Positions 8,998-17,345 of a DNA stretch of 64,000 bases are shown here, piece by piece (the stretch's first letter is position 1; every line of letters starts with the position of its first letter). Origin of the DNA: Sphingopyxis sp. LC81 (GTDB lineage: Bacteria > Pseudomonadota > Alphaproteobacteria > Sphingomonadales > Sphingomonadaceae); assembly GCF_000756375.1 (NCBI RefSeq), contig NZ_JNFD01000009.1, forward strand, positions 62,001-126,000. The letters are read 5' to 3'. Made by a program: the position numbers and the translations under genes. The notes beneath the pieces were generated by a model. That model searched no databases. It was not told where the DNA came from and saw only the letters and a list, made by a program, of their open reading frames with translations.

Positions 8998-10179
8998 TCA
9001 GCCCCGATAGTCGATATGCAGCTTTGCCGCCGCCGCAACCGCCGCCGCGCGTGCGTCGTCGGTGCTGCCGCCTGCGACCTTGGCGAGCGCGACGCCCATG
9101 CGGCGATACGGCCGCGTCACCGGCTTGCCGAAGATGCGCGCATCGACGGCGGTTTCGCCGTTCGGCGCGGTCAGCGCCTCGGCAAGTCCGGTGATTGCAA
9201 AATCGCTCGCGTCGCGGTTGGCAAGCAACACCGCGCTCGCGCTCGCATCGGGCACCGCGACGGCGGGGATCGGCAGGCCGAGGATCGCGCGCGCGTGCAG
9301 GTCGAATTCGGACAGCGACTGCGAGATCAGCGTCACCATGCCGGTGTCGTGCGGGCGCGGCGAGAGTTCGGAGAAGATCACCTCGTCGCCCTTCACGAAA
9401 TATTCGACGCCGAAAATACCGTGTCCGCCGAGCGCGTCGACGACCTTCGTCGCCATGTCCTGCGCCGCGGCGAGCGCGGCGTCCGACATCGCGGCGGGCT
9501 GCCAGCTTTCGCGATAGTCGCCGCGCTCCTGCCGGTGGCCGATCGGCGGGCAGAAGCCGACGCCATCCTTGTGGCGGATGGTGAGCAGGGTGATCTCGTA
9601 ATCGAAATCGATGAACGCCTCGGCGATGACGCGCAGCCGGTCGCCGCGCATGCCGGCGGCGGCATAATCCCACGCGGCGTCGATGCCGTTCGCATCCCTG
9701 ACCGTGCTCTGGCCCTTGCCCGACGACGACATCACGGGCTTCACGACGAGCGGAAAGCCGATGCGTTCGGCGGCCGCGACCAGTTCCTCGCGGCTCGTCG
9801 CATATTCGAAGGTCGAGGTCTTCAGCCCGAGTTCGCTCGCGGCGAGGTCGCGGATCGCGTCGCGGTTCATCGTCAGCTGCGCCGCGCGCGCCGAGGGAAC
9901 GACATGGAAACCCTCGGCTTCGACTTCGGCGAGGATTTCGGTGCGGATCGCCTCGACCTCGGGCACGATATGGTCGGGGCGATGCTTTTCGATCGTCGCG
10001 CGCAGCGCGTCGCCGTCGAGCATCGAAAATACTTCATAGCCGTCGGCGACCTGCATCGCGGGCGCGCCTTCATAACTGTCGCAGGCGATCACGCGGCACC
10101 CCAATCGCTTCGCCGAAATCACGAACTCGCGGCCGAGTTCGCCCGAACCGAGCAGGAGGATGGTGGCGGTGGGGGTCAT
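8998..10179 (-). CDS. purT: Formate-dependent phosphoribosylglycinamide formyltransferase
   Basis: Third step of purine synthesis: formylates GAR using formate and ATP instead of formyl-tetrahydrofolate. The 393 residues match the family length. [14 protein letters not shown] is the pre-ATP-grasp nucleotide fold; the ATP-grasp domain follows, with [16 protein letters not shown] as the phosphate-binding loop and [15 protein letters not shown] in the active site. ATG at 10179 matches the usual PurT start. The leader between it and ogt (116 bases) is a divergent promoter region. Confidence 0.96.
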   Translation of the reverse strand: MTPTATILLLGSGELGREFVISAKRLGCRVIACDSYEGAPAMQVADGYEVFSMLDGDALRATIEKHRPDHIVPEVEAIRTEILAEVEAEGFHVVPSARAAQLTMNRDAIRDLAASELGLKTSTFEYATSREELVAAAERIGFPLVVKPVMSSSGKGQSTVRDANGIDAAWDYAAAGMRGDRLRVIAEAFIDFDYEITLLTIRHKDGVGFCPPIGHRQERGDYRESWQPAAMSDAALAAAQDMATKVVDALGGHGIFGVEYFVKGDEVIFSELSPRPHDTGMVTLISQSLSEFDLHARAILGLPIPAVAVPDASASAVLLANRDASDFAITGLAEALTAPNGETAVDARIFGKPVTRPYRRMGVALAKVAGGSTDDARAAAVAAAAKLHIDYRG

Positions 10180-10295
10180 GCAAAAACTTTCCATCGACGT
10201 TGGGCGCAAGATTCGGGACGCATCGCTGCGCGGCCTCCGCCATAGGAATTTCAGCATCAAAGTGCGACAGCGAATGACATCCAAAGGAAGATCCC

Positions 10296-10778
10296 GTGAC
10301 CTACCATTGCAAAACCATCTGGTCGCCGGTCGGCGAATTGACCCTCGTCGCCGACGACCGGGGCCTCGCTGCCATCCTGTGGGAGAATGACAAGCCCGAT
10401 CGCGTCCGGCTCGGCACGCTGAGCGAAAAGGCGGACCATCCCGTGCTGATCGAAACCGAACGGCAACTGGGCGAATATTTCGCCGGGACACGCCGCACCT
10501 TCGACGTGCCGCTATCCTTTGCGGGCACCGATTTCCAGAAGCGCGTCTGGGCCGCGCTGCTCGCCATCCCGTTCGGCGAGACCCGCAGCTATGGTGAGAT
10601 CGCGGACCAGCTCGGCGCCCCCGGGGCCTCGCGCGCGGTCGGCGCCGCCAACGGCCGCAATCCGATTTCGATCATCGCGCCATGCCACCGCGTCGTCGGA
10701 TCGACCGGTAAGCTGACCGGCTTCGCCGGCGGGCTTGAGGCGAAGGCGTTCCTGCTCGAACTCGAACGGGTGGATTAA
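10296..10778 (+). CDS. ogt: Methylated-DNA--[protein]-cysteine S-methyltransferase
   Basis: Suicide repair protein that takes the alkyl group from O6-alkylguanine onto Cys130 in the PCHRV motif. The 160-residue, single-domain form (no Ada N-terminus) has the DNA-binding helix-turn-helix ([11 protein letters not shown], then [11 protein letters not shown] with the Arg finger). It starts at GTG 10296, supported by AAGGAAG six bases upstream. Its last four bases overlap the end of the convergent MFS gene. Confidence 0.95.
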   Translation: MTYHCKTIWSPVGELTLVADDRGLAAILWENDKPDRVRLGTLSEKADHPVLIETERQLGEYFAGTRRTFDVPLSFAGTDFQKRVWAALLAIPFGETRSYGEIADQLGAPGASRAVGAANGRNPISIIAPCHRVVGSTGKLTGFAGGLEAKAFLLELERVD

Positions 10779-12010
10779 AGATCGAGCGTGCGGATTTCGG
10801 GGATGAGCTTCCACCAAAGCAATGCCCCGAGCACCGACAGCGCGGCCGCCGCCCCAAAGGCATAGCCATAACCGCCGAGATAATCGACGATCAGCCCGGT
10901 GACGATCGGGCCGACGATCCCCGAAATATTGCCGAGCGCATTCTGCACCCCCATCCAGCTGCCCGCCGCGCGCGGTCCCGCGAAAATCTGGCCGACGGCG
11001 AAGATATTCGTGGCGATCAGCCCGGCGCCGAAGCCCGCGACCGCCAGCCACAGTGCGAGCATCGCATAGCCATTCGCGACCGCGATGCCCGCGGTCGCCG
11101 TGCCGATGGCGAGCTGTCCGGCGATCATCAGCCAGCGGCGAACCTCGCCCTCATTGGCGCCCTTCGCGACCATGCGATCGGACAGCCAGCCGCCCGCGAG
11201 CGCGACGACACCTTGCGTCGTAAAGCTCAGTGTCGTCAGCGCGGTCATTTCGCCGATCGAATAACCGCGCGTATTGACGAGGTAGAGCGGCAGCCAGGCG
11301 AGCAGGAAATAAAAGCCGTAGTTCGACAGGAAATGGACGGCGCTCATCTTCCACAGCGCCGGCACGCGAAGCAGGCGGCGGATCGAAACCCGTTCGCTCG
11401 CCGGCGCCGCTCCTGCGCATGCCCGCATCGACGCTGCGGCAAATTGCCAGGGAATAAGCCAGAGCAAAGTCACCGCGCCGAAAATCCAGAAGACCGGCCG
11501 CCAGCCCCATTCGCCGAGAATCGCGCCGCCCGCGAGCACGCCAACCGCGGGGCCAAAAGCGATCGCGGCGGCCACCGCGGCATTGGCGATCCCGCGCCGC
11601 TCAGCGGGGACTTCGGCGGCGAAAATCTTGGTGCTGCCGGGAAAGGCGATGCTTTCGCCCAGCCCGAGGAACAGCCGCAGGATGATCAGCGATATCAGCC
11701 CGCCCGCGAAACCGGTGAGCGCGGTGCTGATCGCCCAGATCGCGACGCCGAGCGCAAAGACGCGGTAGACGCAGAAGCGGTCGCAGAGCCAGCCGACGAA
11801 CAGGCAGGCGGGGGCATAGACCCAGAAAAAGGCCGAAACCGCGAGGCCGAACCCCGTCGCTGACAGCCCCAGCTCCTCCTTCATCAGCGGCGCCGCGACT
11901 CCGATTGCGCCGCGATCGACATAGTTGAGCAGGACCGACAGCGCGATCAGGACGACGACCCACGTCACCCGTTTTCCGCCGGCCCGGCCCTCGATCGATT
12001 GTGTCGCCAT
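10775..12010 (-). CDS. MFS transporter, anion:cation symporter (ACS)-like
   Basis: A 411-residue, 12-helix major facilitator. LNYVDRGAIGVAAPLMKEELG in helix 1 and the loop 2-3 motif GWLCDRF are typical of the ACS family, which moves organic anions such as hexuronates, phthalates or tartrates with protons. ATG at 12010 is preferred over an in-frame TTG two codons upstream because GGGGAG is correctly spaced to the ATG. That ribosome site is part of a hairpin (12020-12038). Divergent from a small NTF2-like gene. Substrate unknown. Confidence 0.85.
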   Translation of the reverse strand: MATQSIEGRAGGKRVTWVVVLIALSVLLNYVDRGAIGVAAPLMKEELGLSATGFGLAVSAFFWVYAPACLFVGWLCDRFCVYRVFALGVAIWAISTALTGFAGGLISLIILRLFLGLGESIAFPGSTKIFAAEVPAERRGIANAAVAAAIAFGPAVGVLAGGAILGEWGWRPVFWIFGAVTLLWLIPWQFAAASMRACAGAAPASERVSIRRLLRVPALWKMSAVHFLSNYGFYFLLAWLPLYLVNTRGYSIGEMTALTTLSFTTQGVVALAGGWLSDRMVAKGANEGEVRRWLMIAGQLAIGTATAGIAVANGYAMLALWLAVAGFGAGLIATNIFAVGQIFAGPRAAGSWMGVQNALGNISGIVGPIVTGLIVDYLGGYGYAFGAAAALSVLGALLWWKLIPEIRTLDL

Positions 12011-12019
12011 ATTCAAACG

Positions 12020-12038
12020 CTCCCCTGCCCGGGGGGAG
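12020..12038 (-). promoter_or_regulatory. Hairpin that can mask the MFS ribosome-binding site
   Basis: On the MFS transcript, CTCCCC (12038-12033) pairs with the Shine-Dalgarno GGGGAG (12025-12020), a six-base G/C-rich stem with a seven-base loop, ending nine bases before the ATG. Such pairing could lower translation until opened. Seen directly; function inferred. Confidence 0.4.
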
Positions 12039-12145
12039 GGCTACCAGATGGATGGCCGCGCGCCAGCGAAAATTCGCCGCACGTTTGTTCAACGCGTTCG
12101 CTGATCGGCGCGCTATTCTTCCCGCAACATCATGGGAGAAAGCAG

Positions 12146-12577
12146 ATGGCCGTCACCGCGCAAATCGAACGCCCCCTGTCCGTTGCCACCCTGTTCGACC
12201 GCTATCATGTCGGCTGGGAAACGAAGGATCCCGACCTGATCGCCTCGCTCCATTCGGACGATACGGTCTTCGCGCTCCACGACGGCACCGAACCCGTGAC
12301 GGGGCGCGAGCGGCTCCGCGAGCATTGCCGGCAATTGTTTGCGACCTTCGATTTCACGCAGGAAATGGGGCGACGGCTCTATGGCGACGACCATTGGGTG
12401 TTTGAATGGACGATGCTGCTCGCGCTCACCGAACCGGGCGGCGCGCCTTTTGTCGCGCGCGTCGGGATGCTCGACGTCGTCACGCTGAACGATGCGGGCG
12501 AGGTGGTGCGCAAGGATGTCTATCCGAACGGGCGCGAGATGCACGGCGCCTTTGTGCGCGCCGGGATCGACCGTTAG
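12146..12577 (+). CDS. SnoaL/NTF2-like domain protein
   Basis: A 143-residue cone-barrel protein: FDRYHVGWETKDPDLIASLHSDDTVFALHDGTEPVTGRERLREHC is the classic SnoaL-like opening (a short helix, then strands around a pocket). Such proteins may be isomerases, hydratases or ligand binders; no catalytic dyad can be assigned with confidence. ATG at 12146 follows GGGAGAAAG. It sits between a divergent MFS transporter and an AraC-type regulator, 45 bases before the latter, so the three may form one small-molecule response unit (inference). Confidence 0.78.
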   Translation: MAVTAQIERPLSVATLFDRYHVGWETKDPDLIASLHSDDTVFALHDGTEPVTGRERLREHCRQLFATFDFTQEMGRRLYGDDHWVFEWTMLLALTEPGGAPFVARVGMLDVVTLNDAGEVVRKDVYPNGREMHGAFVRAGIDR

Positions 12578-12622
12578 CGGCGCCGCTTGCGCCCGGCGCC
12601 CGACCGGCAGATAGTTACCGCG

Positions 12623-13303
12623 ATGTCCGATCCGCTCTCCCCTTTCCGGAATGCGCTGCTGCCGGTCGACGCTCCGCTGGCGCCGCATGCCAATCCGGTC
12701 ACCGGGATATTGATGGGGCGCGGCGGACCACTGCGGCTGACGCTCGATGGTGCGGCGGTCGAGGGCGACATGCTGCTGATCCGCCCCGGCGTCGTGCATG
12801 ATATTGCCTTGCCCGCGCGCGGCGCCGACATCCTCTATCTCGATGGCCTCGTCTTCCCGTTCGACGTTCCGCTGGCGCGCGCGCTGGGCGGCAAGCTCGC
12901 CGAACTGGCGGGCACAGTGCTCGACGGCGCGGGCGATGCCGCCGACGAGTTGCGCGCGCGGTTGAGCGCCGCATCGGCGCCGCCATTGCCACGCGTCGCC
13001 GATGCCGTGCGCGCGATCTACGCCGACCCCATGCGGCGGATGCCGCAGGACGAGCTGGCACAGCGGCTCGGCATGGAACGCACGCGGGCGTTGCGCCTTT
13101 TCCGGGCGGCGACCGGGCAGGGCTTTCGCGAATTCAAGCGCTGGTCGGCGATGCAATTTGCCGCGCAGCAGATGAAGCAGGGCGCACTCGTCCGTACCGC
13201 GGCGATGGACGCCGGCTTTGCCGACACCGCGCATCTGTCGCGCGCCTTTCGCGAAACCTTCGGCCTGACGCCGAGCGCGGCGATAAGCGCGCTCCCGTCA
13301 TAG
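12623..13303 (+). CDS. AraC-family transcriptional regulator
   Basis: 226 residues: an N-terminal cupin-like sensing half (RGGPLRLTLDGAAVEGDMLLIRPGVVHDI, holding the usual cupin strands) and a C-terminal double helix-turn-helix (about 130-226) ending HLSRAFRETFGLTPSAA, the standard AraC signature. ATG at 12623 is chosen; the 45 bases before it hold no other gene. It may control the upstream SnoaL-like gene and the divergent MFS transporter, by position only. Converges on the GFA-like gene with 5 bases between stops. Confidence 0.88.
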   Translation: MSDPLSPFRNALLPVDAPLAPHANPVTGILMGRGGPLRLTLDGAAVEGDMLLIRPGVVHDIALPARGADILYLDGLVFPFDVPLARALGGKLAELAGTVLDGAGDAADELRARLSAASAPPLPRVADAVRAIYADPMRRMPQDELAQRLGMERTRALRLFRAATGQGFREFKRWSAMQFAAQQMKQGALVRTAAMDAGFADTAHLSRAFRETFGLTPSAAISALPS

Positions 13304-13308
13304 GAAGG

Positions 13309-13791
13309 TCAGGCGGGCCAGCGGTCGGTGTCGTGGTCGGGATGCTGGTGGTTGCTCGCCTTGATCGCGCCGACAAGGTTGCTCATCACCTCCTCGGTGG
13401 TGCCCTCGGCCTTAATCGGCAAATCCTCGAACAGCAATAGCTGGCCTTCGAGCCCGAACTGGACTTGCGGCGGGAATGCGGAGGGATCGTCGAACGACCC
13501 CGTCGTCAGGTTGATATGCTTGCTTTCGGCATAGTCATAAGTCAGCGGGGTCCCGCAATCGCGGCAGAAACCGCGCGCGGCCTTATCCGAACTGTTGAAG
13601 GTCGCTGGGCTGCCGCGCGTCCATGTGATCGCGTCACGCGGCACGCCGATCAGCGCGATGAAGAAATTGCCCGCCGCCTTCTGGCACATGCGGCAATGGC
13701 AGATGTGCGACGTGTCGAGCACCGCGGTGACATGATAGCGCACCGCGCCGCACTGGCAGCCGCCCGACGCTTCGGTTTCGATCCTGTCCAT
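13309..13791 (-). CDS. GFA-like (CENP-V/Mss4-like fold) zinc protein
   Basis: The zinc-binding cysteines of the glutathione-dependent-formaldehyde-activating-enzyme-like fold are all present in 160 residues: GGCQCGAVRYH near the start, CHCRMCQKAAG, and CRDCGTPL in the middle. Members bind two zincs; the Gfa name comes from one enzyme acting on S-hydroxymethylglutathione, and most relatives are uncharacterised. It follows the GST gene on the same strand (88 bases apart), which fits a glutathione-linked role but does not prove it. Confidence 0.87.
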   Translation of the reverse strand: MDRIETEASGGCQCGAVRYHVTAVLDTSHICHCRMCQKAAGNFFIALIGVPRDAITWTRGSPATFNSSDKAARGFCRDCGTPLTYDYAESKHINLTTGSFDDPSAFPPQVQFGLEGQLLLFEDLPIKAEGTTEEVMSNLVGAIKASNHQHPDHDTDRWPA

Positions 13792-13879
13792 GACGCCTTG
13801 CTATCAAAGCTGGCGGGCACTCACAATCGCGCACGCGGGGAAGCGGTGCGCGGCGACGACGCGCCGCGCACCCGCCCCA

Positions 13880-14584
13880 TCAGGCACCGTAACGCTCGAT
13901 CACCTCGGCGAGCGGGACATGGCCGAGGCAGAGGCCGCTCCCCGGCACCGTCTCGCCGCTTTCGAGCGCGGTGGCATAGGCGACGGCCGGATCCGCCTCC
14001 AGCCTTGCGCGCAGCGCCGCGAGCTTCGGCCAGCGAACGGGCTCGGCGACCTCGTGAAACTCCAGCCAGCGCGCGACCCCGATGAACAGCGCGTCGGCCA
14101 GCGTCGGCCGGTCGCCGATCAGATAGGGGCCGTCGCCGACCATTTCCTCCAGCCGGTCGTGGCGTTCGATCACCGCTTCCTTGCCCCATTCGCGGAGCGA
14201 GGCCTGCAGCGCGGGGCGCGGCGGGTCCATTTCGAGCGCGACCCAGAGCGGGGTGAAAGACCCCGTGAAGCCGGTGTTGATGAACGCCATGATCTGCCGC
14301 ATCCGGTCGCCTTCGGGCGATAGCGGATCAAGGCTGATCCGCCGTTCGTCGTCGCGCGCCGCGAGCCAGTGGGCGATCGCCATCGTCTCGGTCAGGACAT
14401 TGCCCTGATCGGTAATCAGCGCCGGCGTTTCGTGCCGGGCGTTGATGCGGGCATAAGCGGGCTCGCGCATTTCGCCGAGCATGTCGACGCGGCACAGGCG
14501 ATAGGGTTTGCCCAGCCATTCGAGAGCCGTGACAAGGCCCATGGAACTTCCCAGTGGGAAGCCATAGATAAGGATCGGTTCCAA
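13880..14584 (-). CDS. Glutathione S-transferase
   Basis: 234 residues with an N-terminal thioredoxin-fold GST domain (ILIYGFPLGSSMGLVTALEWLGKPYRL, then the cis-Pro and SNAIL-like glutathione site in HETPALITDQGNVLTETMAIAHWLA) and an all-helical C-terminal domain (about 90-215) with the N-capping motif PYLIGDRPTLADALF. Conjugates or reduces electrophiles with glutathione in the cytosol. Divergent from an HxlR regulator with a short dyad-bearing intergenic region, so GST is probably that regulator's target. Confidence 0.9.
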   Translation of the reverse strand: MEPILIYGFPLGSSMGLVTALEWLGKPYRLCRVDMLGEMREPAYARINARHETPALITDQGNVLTETMAIAHWLAARDDERRISLDPLSPEGDRMRQIMAFINTGFTGSFTPLWVALEMDPPRPALQASLREWGKEAVIERHDRLEEMVGDGPYLIGDRPTLADALFIGVARWLEFHEVAEPVRWPKLAALRARLEADPAVAYATALESGETVPGSGLCLGHVPLAEVIERYGA

Positions 14585-14651
14585 TGTATTGCTCCATCTT
14601 CTTGAGGGGGAGCTGCGCAGCGAAACCAGATATAGGGCGCGCTATCGCCAC

Positions 14652-14675
14652 GTAAATTACGCACCTTTTTGTAAC
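14652..14675. promoter_or_regulatory. Candidate HxlR operator between gst and hxlR
   Basis: GTAAATTAC (14652-14660) is a GTAA/TTAC dyad around one base, and TTAC at 14657 also faces GTAA at 14671 across ten bases. Overlapping TTAC/GTAA half-sites lie in the 103-base divergent promoter region, 13-36 bases before the regulator's ATG, where an autoregulatory HxlR site is expected. HxlR-type repressors bind such short dyads. Confidence 0.45.
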
Positions 14676-14687
14676 CATGAGGCTCCG

Positions 14688-15041
14688 ATGAAAGATCTGG
14701 TTTCGCGCTGTCCGATCGAGGAAGTGATGCAGGTGCTGAGCGGCCGCTGGCCGACCTTGCTCATCTATTATCTCAGCGACGGGACGAAGCGCTTCGGCGA
14801 CCTGCGCCGCGACAATCCGACGATTTCGCACAAGATGTTGACGCTCGAACTGCGCAAGCTCGAGGATGCGGGGATCGTCCAGCGTACCGAGTTCGAGGGC
14901 TATCCTCGTCGGGTCGAATATGACCTGACCCCCGACGGCGAACGGCTCGTCCCATTGATCGACGCGCTCGGCGACTGGTGGGATGCGTCGGCGGGCGGCG
15001 CTGATGCCGACGCAGCTGTCGTCACCGTGGGCGATAGTTGA
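14688..15041 (+). CDS. HxlR-family winged-helix regulator
   Basis: 117 residues: RCPIEEVMQVLSGRWPTLLIYYLSDGTKRFGDLRRDNPTISHKMLTLELRKLEDAGIVQR matches the HxlR fold, with the conserved Cys near the N-terminus that can sense electrophiles or oxidants in YodB/QorR-like members. ATG at 14688 is chosen since the Cys-containing conserved start follows directly. Divergent gst suggests an electrophile-response pair: the regulator senses, GST detoxifies. Convergent with the ydeI-like gene. Confidence 0.9.
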   Translation: MKDLVSRCPIEEVMQVLSGRWPTLLIYYLSDGTKRFGDLRRDNPTISHKMLTLELRKLEDAGIVQRTEFEGYPRRVEYDLTPDGERLVPLIDALGDWWDASAGGADADAAVVTVGDS

Positions 15042-15059
15042 GATCGCCCGGCGACGGGG

Positions 15060-15656
15060 TCACTTCGCTTTTTGCTGGTGAAAAGTCTCGCCGCGCTTCA
15101 GCATGGCGACAAGGTCGGCGATCTTCTTTTTCCGCCCGGCCTCGGTCTTGATCGTGCCGAGGCGGAAGATCAGCGCGAAGCGGTTCTGCGCGGTCAGCTT
15201 TTCCAGCATGGCCTTGGCCGCGGGTTCGGCGTCGATCGCCGCCTGCAAATCGCCCGGAATTTCCGATCCCTTGACGCGATAGGCGCGGTCCCAGCGGCCA
15301 TCGGCCTTGGCGGCGTCGACCTGTTTTAGCCCATGTTCGGTCATTCGGCCTTCGGCCGTCAGCCGCGCGACATTGTCGATGTTGATCTGGCTCCAGACGC
15401 TTTTCGCGCTGCGCGGGGTGTAGCGTTGCAGGAAGCTTTTTTCGTCGAAGGATTTGCGGATGGCGTCGATCCATCCCCAGCACAGCGCCGCGTGGATCGC
15501 CTGTTCGGGGGTGATCGACGCGAGGCCCGATTTGACCTTGTGGATCTTGATCCACACCTCGCGCTCGGTGGCGTGATGCGCGGCCAGCCAGTCACGGAAA
15601 CCGTCCATGTCGACGAATTCGTGAACCTTGTTGGGATCTACCTCGACGGCGGCCAT
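15060..15656 (-). CDS. YdeI/OmpD-associated family protein
   Basis: 198 residues matching the YdeI family: FRDWLAAHHATEREVWIKIHKVKSG, then CWGWIDAIRKSFDEKSFLQRYTPRSAKSVWSQINIDNVARL, which are its two signature blocks, and a C-terminal Lys-rich helix. Members protect some bacteria against peptide antibiotics, and the fold resembles a DUF1801-like domain; the biochemical activity is not known. It is preceded by an A/T-rich leader (15657-15720) that likely holds its promoter, including TATTTT/TACTTT-like hexamers on the minus strand. Confidence 0.85.
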   Translation of the reverse strand: MAAVEVDPNKVHEFVDMDGFRDWLAAHHATEREVWIKIHKVKSGLASITPEQAIHAALCWGWIDAIRKSFDEKSFLQRYTPRSAKSVWSQINIDNVARLTAEGRMTEHGLKQVDAAKADGRWDRAYRVKGSEIPGDLQAAIDAEPAAKAMLEKLTAQNRFALIFRLGTIKTEAGRKKKIADLVAMLKRGETFHQQKAK

Positions 15657-15779
15657 GACCTCATTCCATTCATAAATTCACTCCGCCATAAAGTATTGAA
15701 AATAAAAAAATAGCCGAAGGTGTTCGATTAGAGCGCGCGCCCACCATTCAACCTTGCTACGTCCGCTTCGCGCCTGGTC

Positions 15780-16175
15780 TCAGACACTCACCGCGACGAC
15801 GGCTTCGATCTCCACGAGAGCATTGAAGTGCAGCGGACCTGAGGGAACGATCGATCGTGCGGGGCGGTGCGCGCCAAAGAACGCCGCATAGGCCCGGTTG
15901 ACTTCGCCCCAATGCGCGACGTCGGTCACATAGACGGTGCACCGGACGATGTCGCCCGGCGAAGCGCCAACCACGCCGACAATCGCCGCAATGTTCCCGA
16001 GCGCAAAGTTGACCTGCTCGCCGACCGAACGGCTTTCGGGGTCGGGTGTTTCGCCGGTCACGCCGAGCTGGCCCGAAACATAAAGGGTGTCGCGGTGCAA
16101 CATGGCTTGGGCATAATGCCCGCCGGGGGGCGGCGCCGCTGCGCAGCGTATCTCTGTCATTTTCTGAACCTTCAT
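15780..16175 (-). CDS. RidA/YjgF-family imine deaminase
   Basis: 131 residues of the chorismate-mutase-like RidA fold. The catalytic region RPARSIVPSGPLHFNALVEIEAV carries the Arg that binds the carboxylate of 2-iminoacids, and VRCTVYVTDVAHWGEVNRAY is the usual middle block. RidA hydrolyses reactive enamine/imine products of PLP enzymes and amino acid oxidases to 2-oxoacids plus ammonia. It sits 18 bases after a D-serine-dehydratase-like PLP enzyme, exactly the kind of enzyme that makes its substrate. An internal ATG five codons later (MTEIRC) is an alternative start. Confidence 0.9.
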   Translation of the reverse strand: MKVQKMTEIRCAAAPPPGGHYAQAMLHRDTLYVSGQLGVTGETPDPESRSVGEQVNFALGNIAAIVGVVGASPGDIVRCTVYVTDVAHWGEVNRAYAAFFGAHRPARSIVPSGPLHFNALVEIEAVVAVSV

Positions 16176-16193
16176 CTCGATCTCCGAAACCCG

Positions 16194-17345
16194 TCACCAT
16201 CCGCCGGTCCGCGGCCATTCTTCGGCCAGCACCCCTTCGCGCAGCACGTCGTAGGAGGTGTAGGCCGCACAGGTCAGGCAGGCGTGATTGGGCAGGATGC
16301 GGACGACGCTGCCGATCGGCAGGCGTTCGAACCAGCTTTCGTCGGGCACGGGCACGCCGCCATGTTCCTGATGCACGGTCACGACCGTCAGCGTTTCCAG
16401 CGGTTCGAGCGTGGCTGCATCGCACACCAGGCCATATCCGGCGTTGGGCATGAAGCGGTTGGCCCCGACATCCTTCGACAGCGCGAGGGCGCCGGCGTCG
16501 AGGATCAGGCTGGGGCCGGCGCCGCGGCGCTGGTGGCCGATGACCGTCGCCAGCACCGAAACGGCAATATCCTCCCCGGCGCAGACGCCCCGCGACAATT
16601 GGGCAAGGTCGCAAAACAGGTAGATGCCCGCCCGCACTTCGGTCACGCCCCGCAATTGTTCGGCGAAAACCACCGTGGGGGTCGAGCCGACGCTGACGAT
16701 GGGGCAGGCGTAACCGCGCGCGCGGAGCAATTCGGCCGATGCGACCGCCGCATGCCGTTCGACTTCGGCAAGCGCCCGGATTGGTGCGGGATCGTCGAAC
16801 GCGTAGCTGTGGCCGGCGTGGGTCATCACGCCCATCAGTTCGAGTCGCGGTGAACAGGCCGCAATTACCCCCGCGATCGCGACAAGCTCTTCCGACGTCG
16901 GTTCGGTGCCGCTGCGGTGTTCGCCGCAATCGGCCTCGATGAGGACGCCGAAGCGCGCGCCGAGCGCCGCCGCGGCTTCGCCCATGGCGGCCGCCGCCTC
17001 CCGGTCGTCGACGACAAGCAGCAGCCGCGCGCCATGCTCGCGCTGGATGTGATGGACACGCGCCAGTTTCGCGGGCGCAATCGCGGTCGAGTAGAGGATA
17101 TCGCGCCAGCCCGCTGCGGCGAAATATTCGGCTTCGGCCAGCGTCGAGACGGTGATCGGCCCTTGTTCGCCGTTCGCCGCGATACGCGCGACGTCGGTCG
17201 ACTTGGCTGTCTTCAGATGCGGGCGCAACGTGACGCCCAGCGCGTCGCAGCGGGCGCGCATGCGCGCGGCGTTGCGCTCCAGCCGGTCGGCGTCGAGAAT
17301 CAGGCGCGGGGTGTTCAATCCCGCGAACATGGTGGCCGCGCTCAT
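16194..17345 (-). CDS. DSD1-family PLP enzyme (D-serine dehydratase / D-threonine aldolase-like)
   Basis: 383 residues: an alanine-racemase-like PLP barrel with the Schiff-base Lys45 in RPHLKTAKS, and a C-terminal beta domain ending with NHACLT, whose His354 and Cys356 form the H-x-C zinc site of DSD1-type D-serine and D-threo-3-hydroxyaspartate dehydratases. These use zinc and PLP to remove the beta hydroxyl from D-amino acids, giving an enamine and then a 2-oxoacid. Its start overlaps the HAD gene stop by four bases (ATGA), and RidA follows. Whether it is a dehydratase or an aldolase cannot be read from sequence. Confidence 0.87.
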   Translation of the reverse strand: MSAATMFAGLNTPRLILDADRLERNAARMRARCDALGVTLRPHLKTAKSTDVARIAANGEQGPITVSTLAEAEYFAAAGWRDILYSTAIAPAKLARVHHIQREHGARLLLVVDDREAAAAMGEAAAALGARFGVLIEADCGEHRSGTEPTSEELVAIAGVIAACSPRLELMGVMTHAGHSYAFDDPAPIRALAEVERHAAVASAELLRARGYACPIVSVGSTPTVVFAEQLRGVTEVRAGIYLFCDLAQLSRGVCAGEDIAVSVLATVIGHQRRGAGPSLILDAGALALSKDVGANRFMPNAGYGLVCDAATLEPLETLTVVTVHQEHGGVPVPDESWFERLPIGSVVRILPNHACLTCAAYTSYDVLREGVLAEEWPRTGGW

